Shown here piece after piece: positions 21,501 to 32,814 of a stretch of 64,000 nt of DNA; within the stretch, counting starts at the first letter, position 1; each line of letters opens with the position of its first letter. This DNA is from Ascidia mentula (lineage: Eukaryota > Chordata > Ascidiacea > Phlebobranchia > Ascidiidae), in contig OX387200.1 of the NCBI GenBank assembly GCA_947561715.1, positions 8,620,501 to 8,684,500 on the forward strand, given 5' to 3'. The position numbers were made by a program, and so were the translations under genes. The notes beneath the pieces are model-generated. The model made no database searches. It saw only the letters and a program-made list of their open reading frames with translations, and was not told where the DNA came from.

Positions 21501-24500
21501 CTTTTTGGCGAACGCTTCCGGGTCGCATGACAACCTGTGGGGATTTCCCATTCGGTGGTGCGACTTTACTTTGGGCCAGTTCGGCAGTCAGCTGACAAGG
21601 ACTGTTTTGAACGTGTTTTCCGTGGATCCGAACGTTCAGTCGGAATTTTCCAGGCTTACTTGGTGTAAAACGGATCTCGTGAGAGCCGGGTTGGTTAGGT
21701 TGGACATCGACCTGCAAAATTGAAGGTGGAAAATGATGCCTGTTTAAGTTACTCATGTTTAGTGTACAACATCAGCTGGAAAAGGTCTTGTAACGAAATC
21801 CATGGTGGTTTGGCGGGAAACCAAAACCAAAATGCGAAGGATAGCAAATTAAGTATAGCAACATTTTCATGGTTTCATCCATTAACATTAATTCTGGCAA
21901 AACGAAAACATTCTAATGTCAACGAAAATATTTGTTTCTCTAAATCAAAGTAAGCTGGGCGTGCGCAAGTAATGGAAACTCTATTCAGGGAAATACTTTT
22001 ATAAATAACAACAGACCGACGGCGTGGGATTTTGATCCGAATCGATATTTAAAAATACGACTTGGAATTTCCACACTCTCGGTTAGTGCAGGGCAGTTTT
22101 TTTCAGTGATATACATGAGAATAACTATGCGACACATTAGCCTAAGGAATTCTCGCCGGATGGTCGAAAACGTCGGTTTCAATAAACATTTTCGAAACCA
22201 GAAGAGCAATTCCCATTAATTATTATGCCTGGCAGCGAAAAATAAATAAATAGTAGTATAATTATGCGACAGTCTGTTTCGAATACAAGTGTAAACTATA
22301 ATAACTTATGGGAACGACAGGATGCATGGGTGCTATAACCAAATTACGAATATCGTTTCGTAAGACATACCCTCCAACTTGAATCGATAGAATCTGCTTT
22401 GCGCGGTGTGCTGCATACGGGAGGATGATCGCAAATCCCTGAATCCGATGACTCCGCTCCTTTCGGCCCCTCTTCCTCTGCATATGCCAACTCGACGTTC
22501 ACTATGACGTGTCGACTGGGTTCCAAATTGCCCAAGTAGTCCTTAGCTGTGACCAACATCTGCTCTTCGCGCCCCACTGCACAGTTTCGCAACTCCTGTA
22601 AACACGAACCACTGAGGACGCATTTATCCGCAACCGCGTGGTCGGTGAGAACTGAGCCGCATTCGACGTTCTGAATCGTTTTAGCTAAGCTAGACAGTTC
22701 CCTCGACGCTCGCCATTCGAAGTAAGAATTGTCATTGGGCGTCCCAAAGGAATCGCACAGATAACTGCCCAAGGTGGTATGAGAGTGGTCGATGCGTGCC
22801 TGACTGGAAACAGTTGGAGTTGCAGCGTTACGAAGCATTTCGTCGGAAACGCGGACACGCCCATAGTCGCGTAAATTTGTGAGCCTGTGGCTCATGTGGC
22901 GGTGCAACAGATACGTTTTCATGTCGTAATCGACGGGGTTATAACATTCGTCCTGGGGGGGTATGATTTGAGGGGTGGTAGTTTGGTCCGGTACCACGCC
23001 ACTGTCGTCGCATGCAGTGTTACTCTCGTTGTAATTATTGTTGGTTTTGTCCAGGCTCAGTTGGATTAACTGGATGGCCGAGGTCATATTCCTCAAGGCT
23101 GCTGAGAGGTCGCCGCGTTGGCGATCCAGAGTCAATCGCTTCGTAGTGAATTCTGCGTCTAGCATGCGAAGAGTTTCCTCCTTACGCATCTGTAGCTCTT
23201 GCTCCAGGAACTTGAACGTATCTTTCACGGAAACTTCGGCGAAGTCGCGATTTACAGCGAGTTCGTCGCAAGTTGAGTTGATCGATGAAAGACAATAATC
23301 CAACCCGGCGACACGCTCGCGAATTTCTTCTACCTGGACAGACATGGTTTTGGTTATTATTGTTGCGATTTCATTCACTTGAATATTGAGTAATGGACTT
23401 CAAGTTGGTGTAGTGTTTGGCGCAAACCTCTATATATCTCAATGCTATTATTGGAAATGTGGCCTTTAAATAGTGATAACTTACCCTTTAATAAATAAGC
23501 ATTTAGCAACACTAGCAACACTAAGACCGATATATAAGAGATAAACAAATAAAATGTCATGAAGGCTGAACTGTGATATTCAAACATATTGAAAACTTTG
23601 TACATTAGTCTATTTATACAACGTTTACAGATTGTAAGCAAGATGAGGTTTTTCAGTGATTGGATAGGTACAGTTTTGTTCAAGTAGAATACGATATAAA
23701 ATGGTCAAAAAAACAGGTCAAAACAGTCCTGTATTGTTACGATGGCAGCGTAAGGTCATAAACATATGTATTATCCAGCACACAAACACTATTCTGTTAC
23801 CACTCACTTGTCGCAACAGATCATCCCTGCAATCGGTGGCCACCCTTCCTATCGGGGTCAGGGATGACTCATGGTCGGTGTGTTCGTTTGTGGCACACTT
23901 ATCGCATATTAACCGTCCGCATAGTTTGCATAGGGTCGTCACACTCTCCCCGCCCTCGCACTGACAGTTTTTCAGCTGCGTGCAAGGCGCAATACGGTAC
24001 GAATGATGGAAGTCAGCACAGCCTTCCGCATGGCTGCTGTCAGACAAAGTTGTCGAGAGAGTGTTTGAATTGACTGCACTTTGCTGATAATCTGTATTCG
24101 GGACATGGGTAGGACGTTCTCCTTCTTTTGATACTTGTGGTTGTTCGACGGGTAGCAACTCCATGAGGCTGTTGTAATTAACATAATACACAAACAATGG
24201 TTACTAATTGGCAAAACAAACTGCTTGCTGTCCTTTGTTACAAGGGAAACCCCTGTTGCAAACCGTTTGATTGTATATAATATGGCTTAGAATTTCCACT
24301 ATTCTGCTGGAGTTTTTTAAAAAGTACATAACCCCATACATAAATTTGCACTACCGTTTTAAGCATCAAAAATTTATTTGTCGTACAGACAAGTTATAAA
24401 CTCACATTGTCCTAAATTAAATTTTTGTCAATTACATAATTACTAACCAAAGTAACTTACTTCAAGAAAAGTTGATTGCCTGTTATTGAGGCAATTCCGT

Positions 24501-26057
24501 CTTCTGGTAGGATTGAATTGGCACCGCAACAAGGACAGGTCAAGGTCAGACTTTGCGGAGGAACATTTTCCAACAGACAGTGTTCGCAAAACGTATGACA
24601 ACAAGAGAGCAACTGTAATTGCAAAAGACCGGTGATTACTATCGTTGATTCAGGCGGAACACGTCGCGATTGTTAAAAGGCAACCCGAGCAACGTCCTGG
24701 TACTGCATAGTGCAGTATTTACACGTTGTTTGTACAGCGCCGGACATAAGCTATATACTCAATGGTCAGCACTATATCAAAAGATTAGTACCGCACAAAT
24801 CGCTAAAATGCAAACTAGTTAAAAGGTGGTTTTAAACAACTGCGCAACGGTATTTGCCGTCGTACATTCCCCACAAACAAATAAAATACGTCAAAACTGC
24901 AGCTTGAAAGTGGCACGTTAAATCTATAATTACTTTATCTGGTTTTCAATGGTAATAACACAGGCATGCGCAACCTTATATAGATTTTGTCAAATATTTC
25001 TATATATGGGCCCCACAGGACATTTGTCCCGCTGTTGATGGAAGTCAACAACCGCGTATCGTTTCTGATTACATAAAGTTGCACCTGATCTGATTACAGC
25101 CTTCATCCGACACAATGCAGGGCAAAACTCTAGTCTTTTATACAATATGTCGCTGCAAAGTCTAGCCCACGTAACTACGCCTGCTTAAGAACGGCATGCA
25201 AATACGTTAATGCACTGAGAGACTCATTTAGCGTTTTTCTCACGATGATAACCCCTCACGAACTGATACGCATGCAAGTCGGTATATAAGACCACATCGC
25301 TGCGGGATAGTAGGCAACCAGTGATGCGGTTGCGAGTGCATAAATTGGTTTATTGTTATGGATGAAGGGCTGTATTAACAGCTGTAACAAATCATGGCAC
25401 GATTTCAAAGGTCTAATGCCTTGTAAATGCTTCCTGCTATTTTATCAATATTATAGCATTGACATGCTTTTCTTCTTAATAAAATGTCAGTTTTAAATTT
25501 AATTTCACATTGCAAGAGCTTTAATAGACGTTATTGTTGGTTATAAAGCCGCCTAAAAGCATATGAGTATGTTTACAAGGTCTTCCTCATGTTACGCATG
25601 ATCGATTTTTACCATTTGGCAATTTTTTCATTAAAACTTAAGTGTTTCCTATCACACAGAAACGTGGTTACGTGTTCTAAACCTTAGATGACAAACACGC
25701 TGCAGCGAAAACGTTGACTAATTGACTAAATTTATAATAGTGTGAAGCCAATTTGTTCCGTAAACGATTGTGCGTCCCTCTCCTACTTAAATTTAGGTCC
25801 TGTCAATAATAAATATAGTTTTTAAAATGAAAAAAGACTATTCTTTGATGGTTCGCATGCGCTTAGGCGACTTTCGTAAGAATGTAATTGTATGTTATAA
25901 TGATTTGAACAGAAAACATGACTGCAGTCCTTTAGAAATGGTGATACACATCGAAAGAACTAACCTTCGGATTTGAATAAATTTTTCCACAAACGTAGCA
26001 TGAGAGTAGAATCGACGCTGCCATTTCCAAGTTTTCCAACTTTTCAGCACGATCCAT
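18552..26057 (-). CDS. TRIM2/TRIM3-type E3 ubiquitin ligase (RING, B-box, coiled coil, filamin, NHL)
   Basis: Ten coding exons: 25965-26057, 24461-24612, 23808-24168, 22371-23333, 21482-21711, 20879-21096, 20421-20579, 19701-19903, 19241-19381 and 18552-18704; 2,673 bp, 890 aa. The RING is split by the first intron ([12 protein letters not shown], then [13 protein letters not shown] and [16 protein letters not shown]). The B-box exon has [21 protein letters not shown] coiled coil follows, then the filamin repeat ending [19 protein letters not shown], and six NHL blades (for example ADSNNQCVQ-like [67 protein letters not shown]). The motif LMGPRG and the final blade match TRIM2/3 rather than TRIM71. 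It is about 150 residues longer than vertebrate TRIM2, mostly in the coiled-coil/filamin linker. The intron after exon 6 is GC-AG (GAG|gcaagt). Confidence 0.93.
18863..19160 (-). mobile_element. tRNA-derived SINE-like insertion with 14-bp target duplication
   Basis: A perfect 14-bp direct repeat, atagatttatagcg, flanks the block at 18,863-18,876 and 19,147-19,160. Between them on the minus strand is a tRNA-like region (18,972-19,044) and unrelated flanking sequence on both sides. The insertion lies in the last intron of the TRIM2/3-type gene, in the same orientation. No poly(A) or other repeat tail was clear, so family assignment is uncertain. Confidence 0.6.
18972..19044 (-). tRNA. tRNA-like sequence, probably a SINE head and not a working tRNA
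   Basis: Acceptor GCTCCTG/CGGGAGC, D stem GCTC/GAGC, A box (TAGCTCAGTTGGTAGAG) and T arm GTGAG-TTCAAAC-CTCAC are all present. The anticodon arm is irregular. With the standard spacing the loop has nine bases. Shifting the stem gives TGGGC-CTGGTTA-GCCCA with anticodon GGT (Thr) but leaves extra unpaired bases on both sides. The irregular arm and the flanking target duplication suggest a retroposed copy. Confidence 0.5.
24613..25964. other. First intron of the TRIM2/3-type gene
   Basis: This 1.35-kb intron splits the RING domain. No repeats, RNA genes or alternative exons were recognised inside it. Confidence 0.5.
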
Positions 26058-26912
26058 TTTAGGGCAAGTTCAAGCACAGTTCGTGCCTTTCAAATAAGTG
26101 CTGTATATTACACGCCAGCCTATCCCAAAGTCAATTATTCACCAATATGACGTTTACTTTGTTGCATCACTGCTGCTGAACATGGTTGAGTCGGTATGAA
26201 CGGTTGCGCGCTGTCTCAATACCGACTCTCTGCAACTACACGACCAAACGCAAAAAAAACGAAACAGAGAGGACCGTTTCACGTTGATCAATACAAATAA
26301 TTTATGAGTTATATCGACCAGCCGCCAAATACACAAATGTTCGAAGCAAGACTGGCCCATTTTGAGGCAATTTAAACTGGTTGCCTCCACAGCTCTACAA
26401 ACATGTCGAAAATGAAATTTCCTACCAAAAATATGACGCTTTTAAAAACCTGTCTTTGAATTGGTGCTACGTTTTACATTCTCAGTCGAAAATTTTGATA
26501 ACCTGTCTGTTACAGTGTTCCAATTTATGTTGAATGTGCACTAAATTTGACATACTGCATTTCTGCTCCGTTGATTTTAGGCTATTGCTCTTGGATTTGT
26601 GGTTATCATTAGGGAGAAAGGCATACCCAGTATGTTGTTTTACCACTCTCATGTCTAATGTATGTTGTACTGCTCTTGTGCTTAAATTGAAACATATTGG
26701 GTTAGCTTATTTATTGTCACTAGTCAGGATCATAAAAAGTCTATGCATAGTGTCCTGAACTATGTATGTTACAAGAAAAAAATGTTGTTATTACAAAGCG
26801 ATGTCGGTTTGCACAAAATTAGTTAATAAATCATACAAGTTGCTTCCGAAATCACACAGAATGTGATTGTTGTGAAATTTTTCACACAGATTCAGATCAG
26901 AACACAACAATA
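26058..26912. other. Intergenic region between TRIM2/3-like and MUL1
   Basis: Contains the 5' flank of the TRIM gene and the 3' UTR of MUL1, both on the minus strand. No further gene is supported. Confidence 0.45.
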
Positions 26913-28019
26913 TTATGCATGAAACAAAGGGACAGTTCTTATAACTCTGGACCTACATAAAGGACACTCTTTAGGAACTGGTAAAGCTTCAAGACAATCC
27001 ACGCAAATACAAATATGTCCACAGTCCAGTATGACACATTCTCTTGGGTTGGTCAGGCAAACGACGCACGGACCTTGACTCTCAGAAGGTGAATTTTCGC
27101 GATTCAAATGACCGGACAACACAGTTCGTTGATTTCTAACCATTTCCAACTCTTCAGCATGTCTCTTTTCCTCCATTATGGCTGAATATCTTTTATATAA
27201 CGTTCTAGCAAGGAAGTACAAAGCGGTAAAAGATGCTGCGCCCATGAGGACAGCAAGCAACTTCCAGATGGTTGCCTTGGACCGCATTTTCGACACAATT
27301 TCACCTTTGGTAAGTTTACTTATTATGTATTCTCCATACTTTGATTTAGGAGGTTGAATTTTCAGTATGCCATCCTCGTAAACAACTTCACCAATGGCAC
27401 AAATCTTTGTCCCCAGTCTAAGCATTCTCTCTGTGTTTGTGTAACCCTTCAGACGATCTCCTTTGACAAACCCAAAGAAGCTTTCCATAGTTGAAGCCTG
27501 CGAAGGAGTAAATTCTTCATGTACAACTTCAGCACACTCTTCAAACCAAGCAGACTGCAATGGATCGACAATGCGCACACATGGACTGTTTATTGAAATA
27601 CTTTGGATATCAAATGGAATGTTGTTTGATATTGCAGTTAACTCATTGTCCTCATTCTGCCAAACATGTGTGTATTTCCCCCAAACTTCTTTATGTTCAG
27701 TTGTTGTTCTTTTCCAATACACACCTAAAGCATTTGGATTAGCTTGACCATGCAGTGGTTCTGCAGTAGTCGATACATGGCCATTAACTGCAACATAGGG
27801 CAATGATGAATAGGGCGCTTCTTTTACGATGGTAACTAAGTCAGAGTTAACATCAAATAAAGGTGCATCTTCAACTGTTTTAGCCTTGGAATCATATTTT
27901 CTGTGTACATAGTAGAGAATTGCAGAAAGAGAAGTTCCTACAGCAAAGGCTGAAGCTTCCAACAAAGCCTTTTCATCCAACAAACCAAAAAGTGTTTGTA
28001 ACAAGTTCATAGTTTCCAA
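26913..28019 (-). CDS. MUL1: Mitochondrial E3 ubiquitin ligase 1 (MUL1/MAPL)
   Basis: A single open frame of 368 aa, close to the usual ~350 aa. Residues about 20-38 (LEASAFAVGTSLSAILYYV) form the first membrane segment. A MULAN/BAM (GIDE) intermembrane domain follows, with VNGHVSTTAEPL and GVYWKRTTTEHKEVW. The second membrane segment (LLAVLMGAASFTALYFLA) is near 250-270. The C-terminal C3HC4 RING reads CVVCLTNPRECVILDCGH, CVDCLEALP and CPLCRSRV. The family anchors in the mitochondrial outer membrane with the RING in the cytosol and promotes ubiquitin or SUMO transfer controlling mitochondrial fission and signalling. The gene is intronless here. Its start codon lies 355 bp from the left end of the foldback element. 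Confidence 0.95.
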   Translation of the reverse strand: METMNLLQTLFGLLDEKALLEASAFAVGTSLSAILYYVHRKYDSKAKTVEDAPLFDVNSDLVTIVKEAPYSSLPYVAVNGHVSTTAEPLHGQANPNALGVYWKRTTTEHKEVWGKYTHVWQNEDNELTAISNNIPFDIQSISINSPCVRIVDPLQSAWFEECAEVVHEEFTPSQASTMESFFGFVKGDRLKGYTNTERMLRLGTKICAIGEVVYEDGILKIQPPKSKYGEYIISKLTKGEIVSKMRSKATIWKLLAVLMGAASFTALYFLARTLYKRYSAIMEEKRHAEELEMVRNQRTVLSGHLNRENSPSESQGPCVVCLTNPRECVILDCGHICICVDCLEALPVPKECPLCRSRVIRTVPLFHA

Positions 28020-28599
28020 TGCATTATATCAACTAGAAAGAAATTCCCTTTTTTATGTGTATTAATAGTCATTGAGTGCAAATTGATTCTTTAGCATATA
28101 ATAGAAAAACCAAAGCTAGAGCAGTACAGTGTTTGAAATGTTTGCCTGGTCCATGCTTACCAGCAGACTTATATGTGGCCTTTTACTATCCTACGTCTTT
28201 ACAATAATCAATGAATAAACAGTACAACGCTTGTGCAAAAAGAATTTAGGACATCTTTATATATTACCCCAACCCGAACTAAAAACTAGTGCAGTTTTTA
28301 TGTTATTAGTACTGCAACCTTAGGGTTTTATTGGTGTCACCGCCGTTTTCATTTTTTTTTATGTGCGCAGTAGACTATTGTCATTCTGGCAGAATCCAAA
28401 ATTATTGTTTCGCAAAATGCGTTCCGCATCAATGATCAGCACTGCACAAGAAGGTTTAACTTGTACAAAGGAGTTTATTGTTGGTATATATCATACCAGT
28501 AAGCATTATTTTGCAAAATATTTCACTTCTTAATCATTTCGTACCAATACCTCTGTAGAAGTCCCAAATTTATATTCGAAATAACCTGAAATACGGATC

Positions 28600-29520
28600 T
28601 TTTTGCTCATTTTTGCATTGCCGGTGACGTCACTTTCAATCAAGTGCCGAACCACTTTCCGCTTCATAGGATTTTATTTAAATCTCAGTATCTGTCAAGG
28701 ATGGAGTGCAGAATAGCGTGAAAGTAATAATAATCGGTAGAGATCCCACGTATTCCATCAGAATGACCTGAAACACCAGTGTTTTTGCGCTTTTTTGCAT
28801 TGCCGGTGACGTCACTTTCAATCAAGTGCCGAACCACTTTCCGCTTCATAGGATTTTATTTGAATCTCAGTATCTGTCAAGGATGGAGTGCAGAATAGCG
28901 TGAAAGTAATAAAAATCGGTAGAGATCCCACGTATTCCATCAGAATGACCTGAAACACCAGTGTTTTTGCGCTTTTTTGCATTGCCGGTGACGTCACTTT
29001 CAATCAAGTGCCAAACCACTTTCCGCTTCATAGGATTTTTTTTAAATCTCAGTATCTGTCAAGGAAAGAGTGAAGAATAGCGTGAAAGTAATAAAAATCG
29101 GTAGAGATCCCACGTATTCCATCAGAATGACCTAAAACACGTGTGTTTTTGCGCTTTTTTGCATTGCTGGTGACGTCACAAACCACTTTCCGCTTCATAG
29201 GATTTTATTTAAATCTCAGTATCTGTCAAGGATGGAGTGAAGAATAGCGTGAAAGTAATAAAAATCGGTAGAGATCCCACGTATTCCATCAGAATGACCT
29301 GAAACACGGGTGATTTTTTTTCGCTTTTTTGCATTGCCGGTTACGTCACTTTCAATCAAGTGCCAAACCACTTTCCGCTTCATAGGATTTTTTTTAAATC
29401 TCAGTATCTGTCAAGGATAAAGTACAGAATAGCGTGAAAGTAATAAAAATCGGGAGAGATCCCACGTTTTCCATCAGAATGACTTCAAACCAGGGCTTTT
29501 TCACTTTTTTGCAATTTTTT
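28600..29520 (-). repeat. Left subrepeat array of the foldback element (~5 units of ~183 bp)
   Basis: Units begin near 28,613, 28,796, 28,979, 29,160 and 29,329. Each contains gcattgccggtgacgtcact or a close variant, the segment ctttccgcttcatagga, and agatcccacgtattccatca. Three of the five units keep TGACGTCAC followed by TTTC; one is shortened just after that motif (29,160-29,190) and one has a changed motif. Confidence 0.88.
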
Positions 29521-31198
29521 ATGAGGCCCAACGCTCCACCAGATGAGTTGTACATGATCGCAACGATTAGAGAAGTTAGATTTTGGCCTATGCAGTTTTC
29601 GTGCACAAATTGCCTGACAAAATTTGCATTTACGATATCCACCATTGTAATCAAACAACACAGAAATGTTTACATTGCATGCTATAAATACCATAGCTGC
29701 CAAATGAGGGTTTTCTCATTGTGACGATCCTGTCTCGTTATGCGATAGCCTTTGAGGTGCTTAATATTATCCGATTGGGAGTTTGTATTGACGAATGGTA
29801 GTGGCGAAATCGTCGGATTCTAACCTTATTTCCATACCGACATTAACATCCTTTGCAACACTTCTTGATTAAATATACCAATTGCCCATGCTGGTTGACT
29901 TGATTCGATATTGTGCATGTTTAATTTCGGTTTACGTCGCTTTATAAAGTATGTTGATACACATACCAAACGCGTTTGTTAGTCTTTTCATAAACACGCC
30001 TAACCCTTGCGAATATGTACATGTAACCATTTATGTTGACTTCCTTTTAATCCGAAGGTTGCTTAGATTTATGTTTCGCCTTGTAAAGGGCGTCATCAGT
30101 TTCCGTGGAATGCAAAACACATATAAGCAATGTGATAAACATTTGAAACATAGGTCCAGCAAGTATCAAACCTTTTACTCAGCACTATAGATACGGTAAT
30201 CGATCGACAGCCTGCCAGGGTAGCTTGGTTCCATCATCCAGTAAGGTTTGAACAAATGATTTTTTCTCTCGTTTATTTTCCTTTTTGTATTGCGAATGTG
30301 CATGGTCGCCATTAGGCCTATTATTAGCATTGCGCACACCTTTATCGTCAATTTTGCGTGTAAAACGTACTGTGAACATACAATATTTTTCAAACATTTT
30401 TTTTTACATATTGAAGTACATCCCAATATCAGGGTTAAGTACTTTGTAGCGTCATTCGATTTAAATTGCGATCGTGTGATGCAAACCGCCTTTGACATAT
30501 GGGTGAAAATGTACCCGCAATCGCGTTGATAAGAATTTGCATTGACACTCACCAAGCCGCATGTGGGACAATGTCAGAACTGGAAGCTGCATTGATAAAA
30601 AATTTGTCATCGCATTCCATCGTTAGGGGAGTTTGTTTGTGACAGGGATACTTCACCCTACGTAATGGGCTGGGGCTTTCTTACCCAAATTTTATTTACG
30701 AGCCCAGCACTGTCTTTCTCTCACAATATCGCATATCACGATACTACATGTTTATACGGTAACGCTTTTCGCCCTTTCTGACCGTTCTATTTGATTCTAA
30801 ATATATTCCATTTTATTTTATGCTATTTAGTTACATTTCATCAATAAACAATTATACCCAACTGCCTGCATCTTAGCCAAGTGCACTGGTAAACGACAAT
30901 TCAAAGGCAATTAGCCACCATTATCATCGTGACAAGTTGCAACTTCACATTCAAACCCTAAACGTATATTATGTTGTTTTGGACATACTGTTGGTCAGGC
31001 TTTAAATAACGAGCACGTTCGTTATGTTGTTTGGGACATCGGTGTCATAATTCGCCATATTGTACGCGTACCTTAGATAACGTGCGTGTGTCGTAATAAT
31101 GAACGTGCGCGATATCTAAAGCCTGGCCAACAGTGTCAAATTCCGAATAAGAGCGACATCATGTGGAATAATAAGGCACGCGCGCGTTAGTAAGCAAC
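29521..31198. other. Unique left part of the foldback element interior
   Basis: No transposase or other domain recognised on either strand. A minus-strand frame at 30,175-30,555 (126 codons) has no recognisable motif. Near 31,003-31,131 the words ggtcaggcttta and taaagcctggcca form a short inverted pair. Confidence 0.4.
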
Positions 31199-32251
31199 AC
31201 GTTCGATATTAGTGTACATGTACCTTAACAGGATATATTTCATGGCCAACCGCGTCATAAGTCAAACTGATGTACGCGTACCTAGTTAACGAACATGCAA
31301 CTTATTAAGGTGCTTGTAACTTAGTAACATGTTAAGTTGGCCGACAGTGTCATAATCTTAGGTAAAATTACTTGTACTATCGTCGTATATTTTCATTTCA
31401 AACAACAAATAGTTAGCTTTAAGTCAAAGCTTATGGGAGTCGATATGCCCTTGTTTTCTGCATTTACTTTGCAAATATCACTCATGTATCCATCTTGTGG
31501 ATATCTGTGGTTCGCACCGTTTACTTTGATGTCTCGCAACCCCAAAGAGAACCTAAAACGTGAGGTTTTACTGCAATCAACTCTGCTTTTTGGCAAGCTT
31601 AACACGATTAAATTGCGACGTAAAGATGCAAACTTTGTAAAATTATTGTGTGGCATTGCAAGCGCTGTAAAATTCTTTTGAATATTAGCAGCCCATGCGC
31701 ATTAAAACAAAGTATGTACATGTTTACTATAACTTAAAATCAAAATAATTTGTAAAGGCATATGCGTACGTAAAAGTACAAGGTTAGCTGAGAATACAGC
31801 GCAATTTCGCTGTTCAAATGTTTAATTCTGGAAAAAGAGGACAAATTTGACAAAGGATAAATATTTGAAAAATATTTCCGGTACTTACAAATTTGTGCGG
31901 GGCCATGGTATATTTGGGCCTGTGATGAAACACTTAGACTTTTAAGCAGTTGCGATAACATTTGAGGATTTGACATAGATCTGACGCTACCTGCCACTAG
32001 ATGGATACATGAGTGATATTTGCAAAGGTGAAAGCAGAAAACAAGAGCATATCGACGCCCATAAGCTGATGACAGTACATGTAATTTTACATAGGATTAT
32101 GACACTATCGGCCAACTTAACATGCGCGCACGTTAATTAGTTACGTTAATAAGTTGCATGTTCGTTAATTAAGTACGCGTACATGAGTTTGACTTACACG
32201 GTTGGCCATGAAATGTATCCTGTTAAGGTGCATGTACAGTAATAGCGAACG
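31199..32251. repeat. Nested palindrome inside the foldback element
   Basis: About 300 bp at 31,199-31,500 (cgttcgatattag... through ...tatcactcatgtatccatct) is repeated in reverse complement at about 31,985-32,251. Shared words include ccttaacaggata/tatcctgttaagg and acttaacatg/catgttaagt. The arms have diverged and differ by small indels. This looks like a second inverted-repeat element inserted into, or captured by, the larger one. Confidence 0.7.
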
Positions 32252-32814
32252 TTTCCGACTCATGAAAATTTCAGCAATCTTTGATCCTGTTACCAGTTGG
32301 TACTAACCACAGATGATGCAGAAATGTTCATGAACTCAATTGTCAAAGATGTGGCAGTTATTAAAACTCCTGATAATCTAAAACTGTCCGAATAAACGTG
32401 CGCAATGTTTTTTCTTTAATTGTGCCTGTTTACCCAATTTGTTTCTTAGATTTAGTGGCCACCATGAAAATTGTGTTTCTTATATGTTTGTGTAACAAGC
32501 AAAGATCACTTTCACCTGTGATACATCAACATCATGCACAAATTTACCATTTTTTAAGAGTAAATATCATTTCATTTGAAAATGTTAAATCAAAATATTT
32601 ATTTTAACAAGCATTACCTTTACGGTCATTTATATTCACTACAAAAAGAAGGAAAAAGAATTGGACGCATATTGCACAATAAAACGTTCTTTGCAAGTTC
32701 ATAAGTGTGACACATTGTGATTAGAAGGGAAAATGTATGAGATTGTGTGAAAAAACGAGTGTGCCACTCCATTAGATTTTGCGACGACATAAATTCTGGA
32801 CAAATATAGAGATT

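Noticed and set aside
30175-30555. Minus-strand frame of 126 codons inside the foldback element as a possible transposase
   Set aside because: No catalytic motif or DNA-binding domain is visible and the composition is not convincing.
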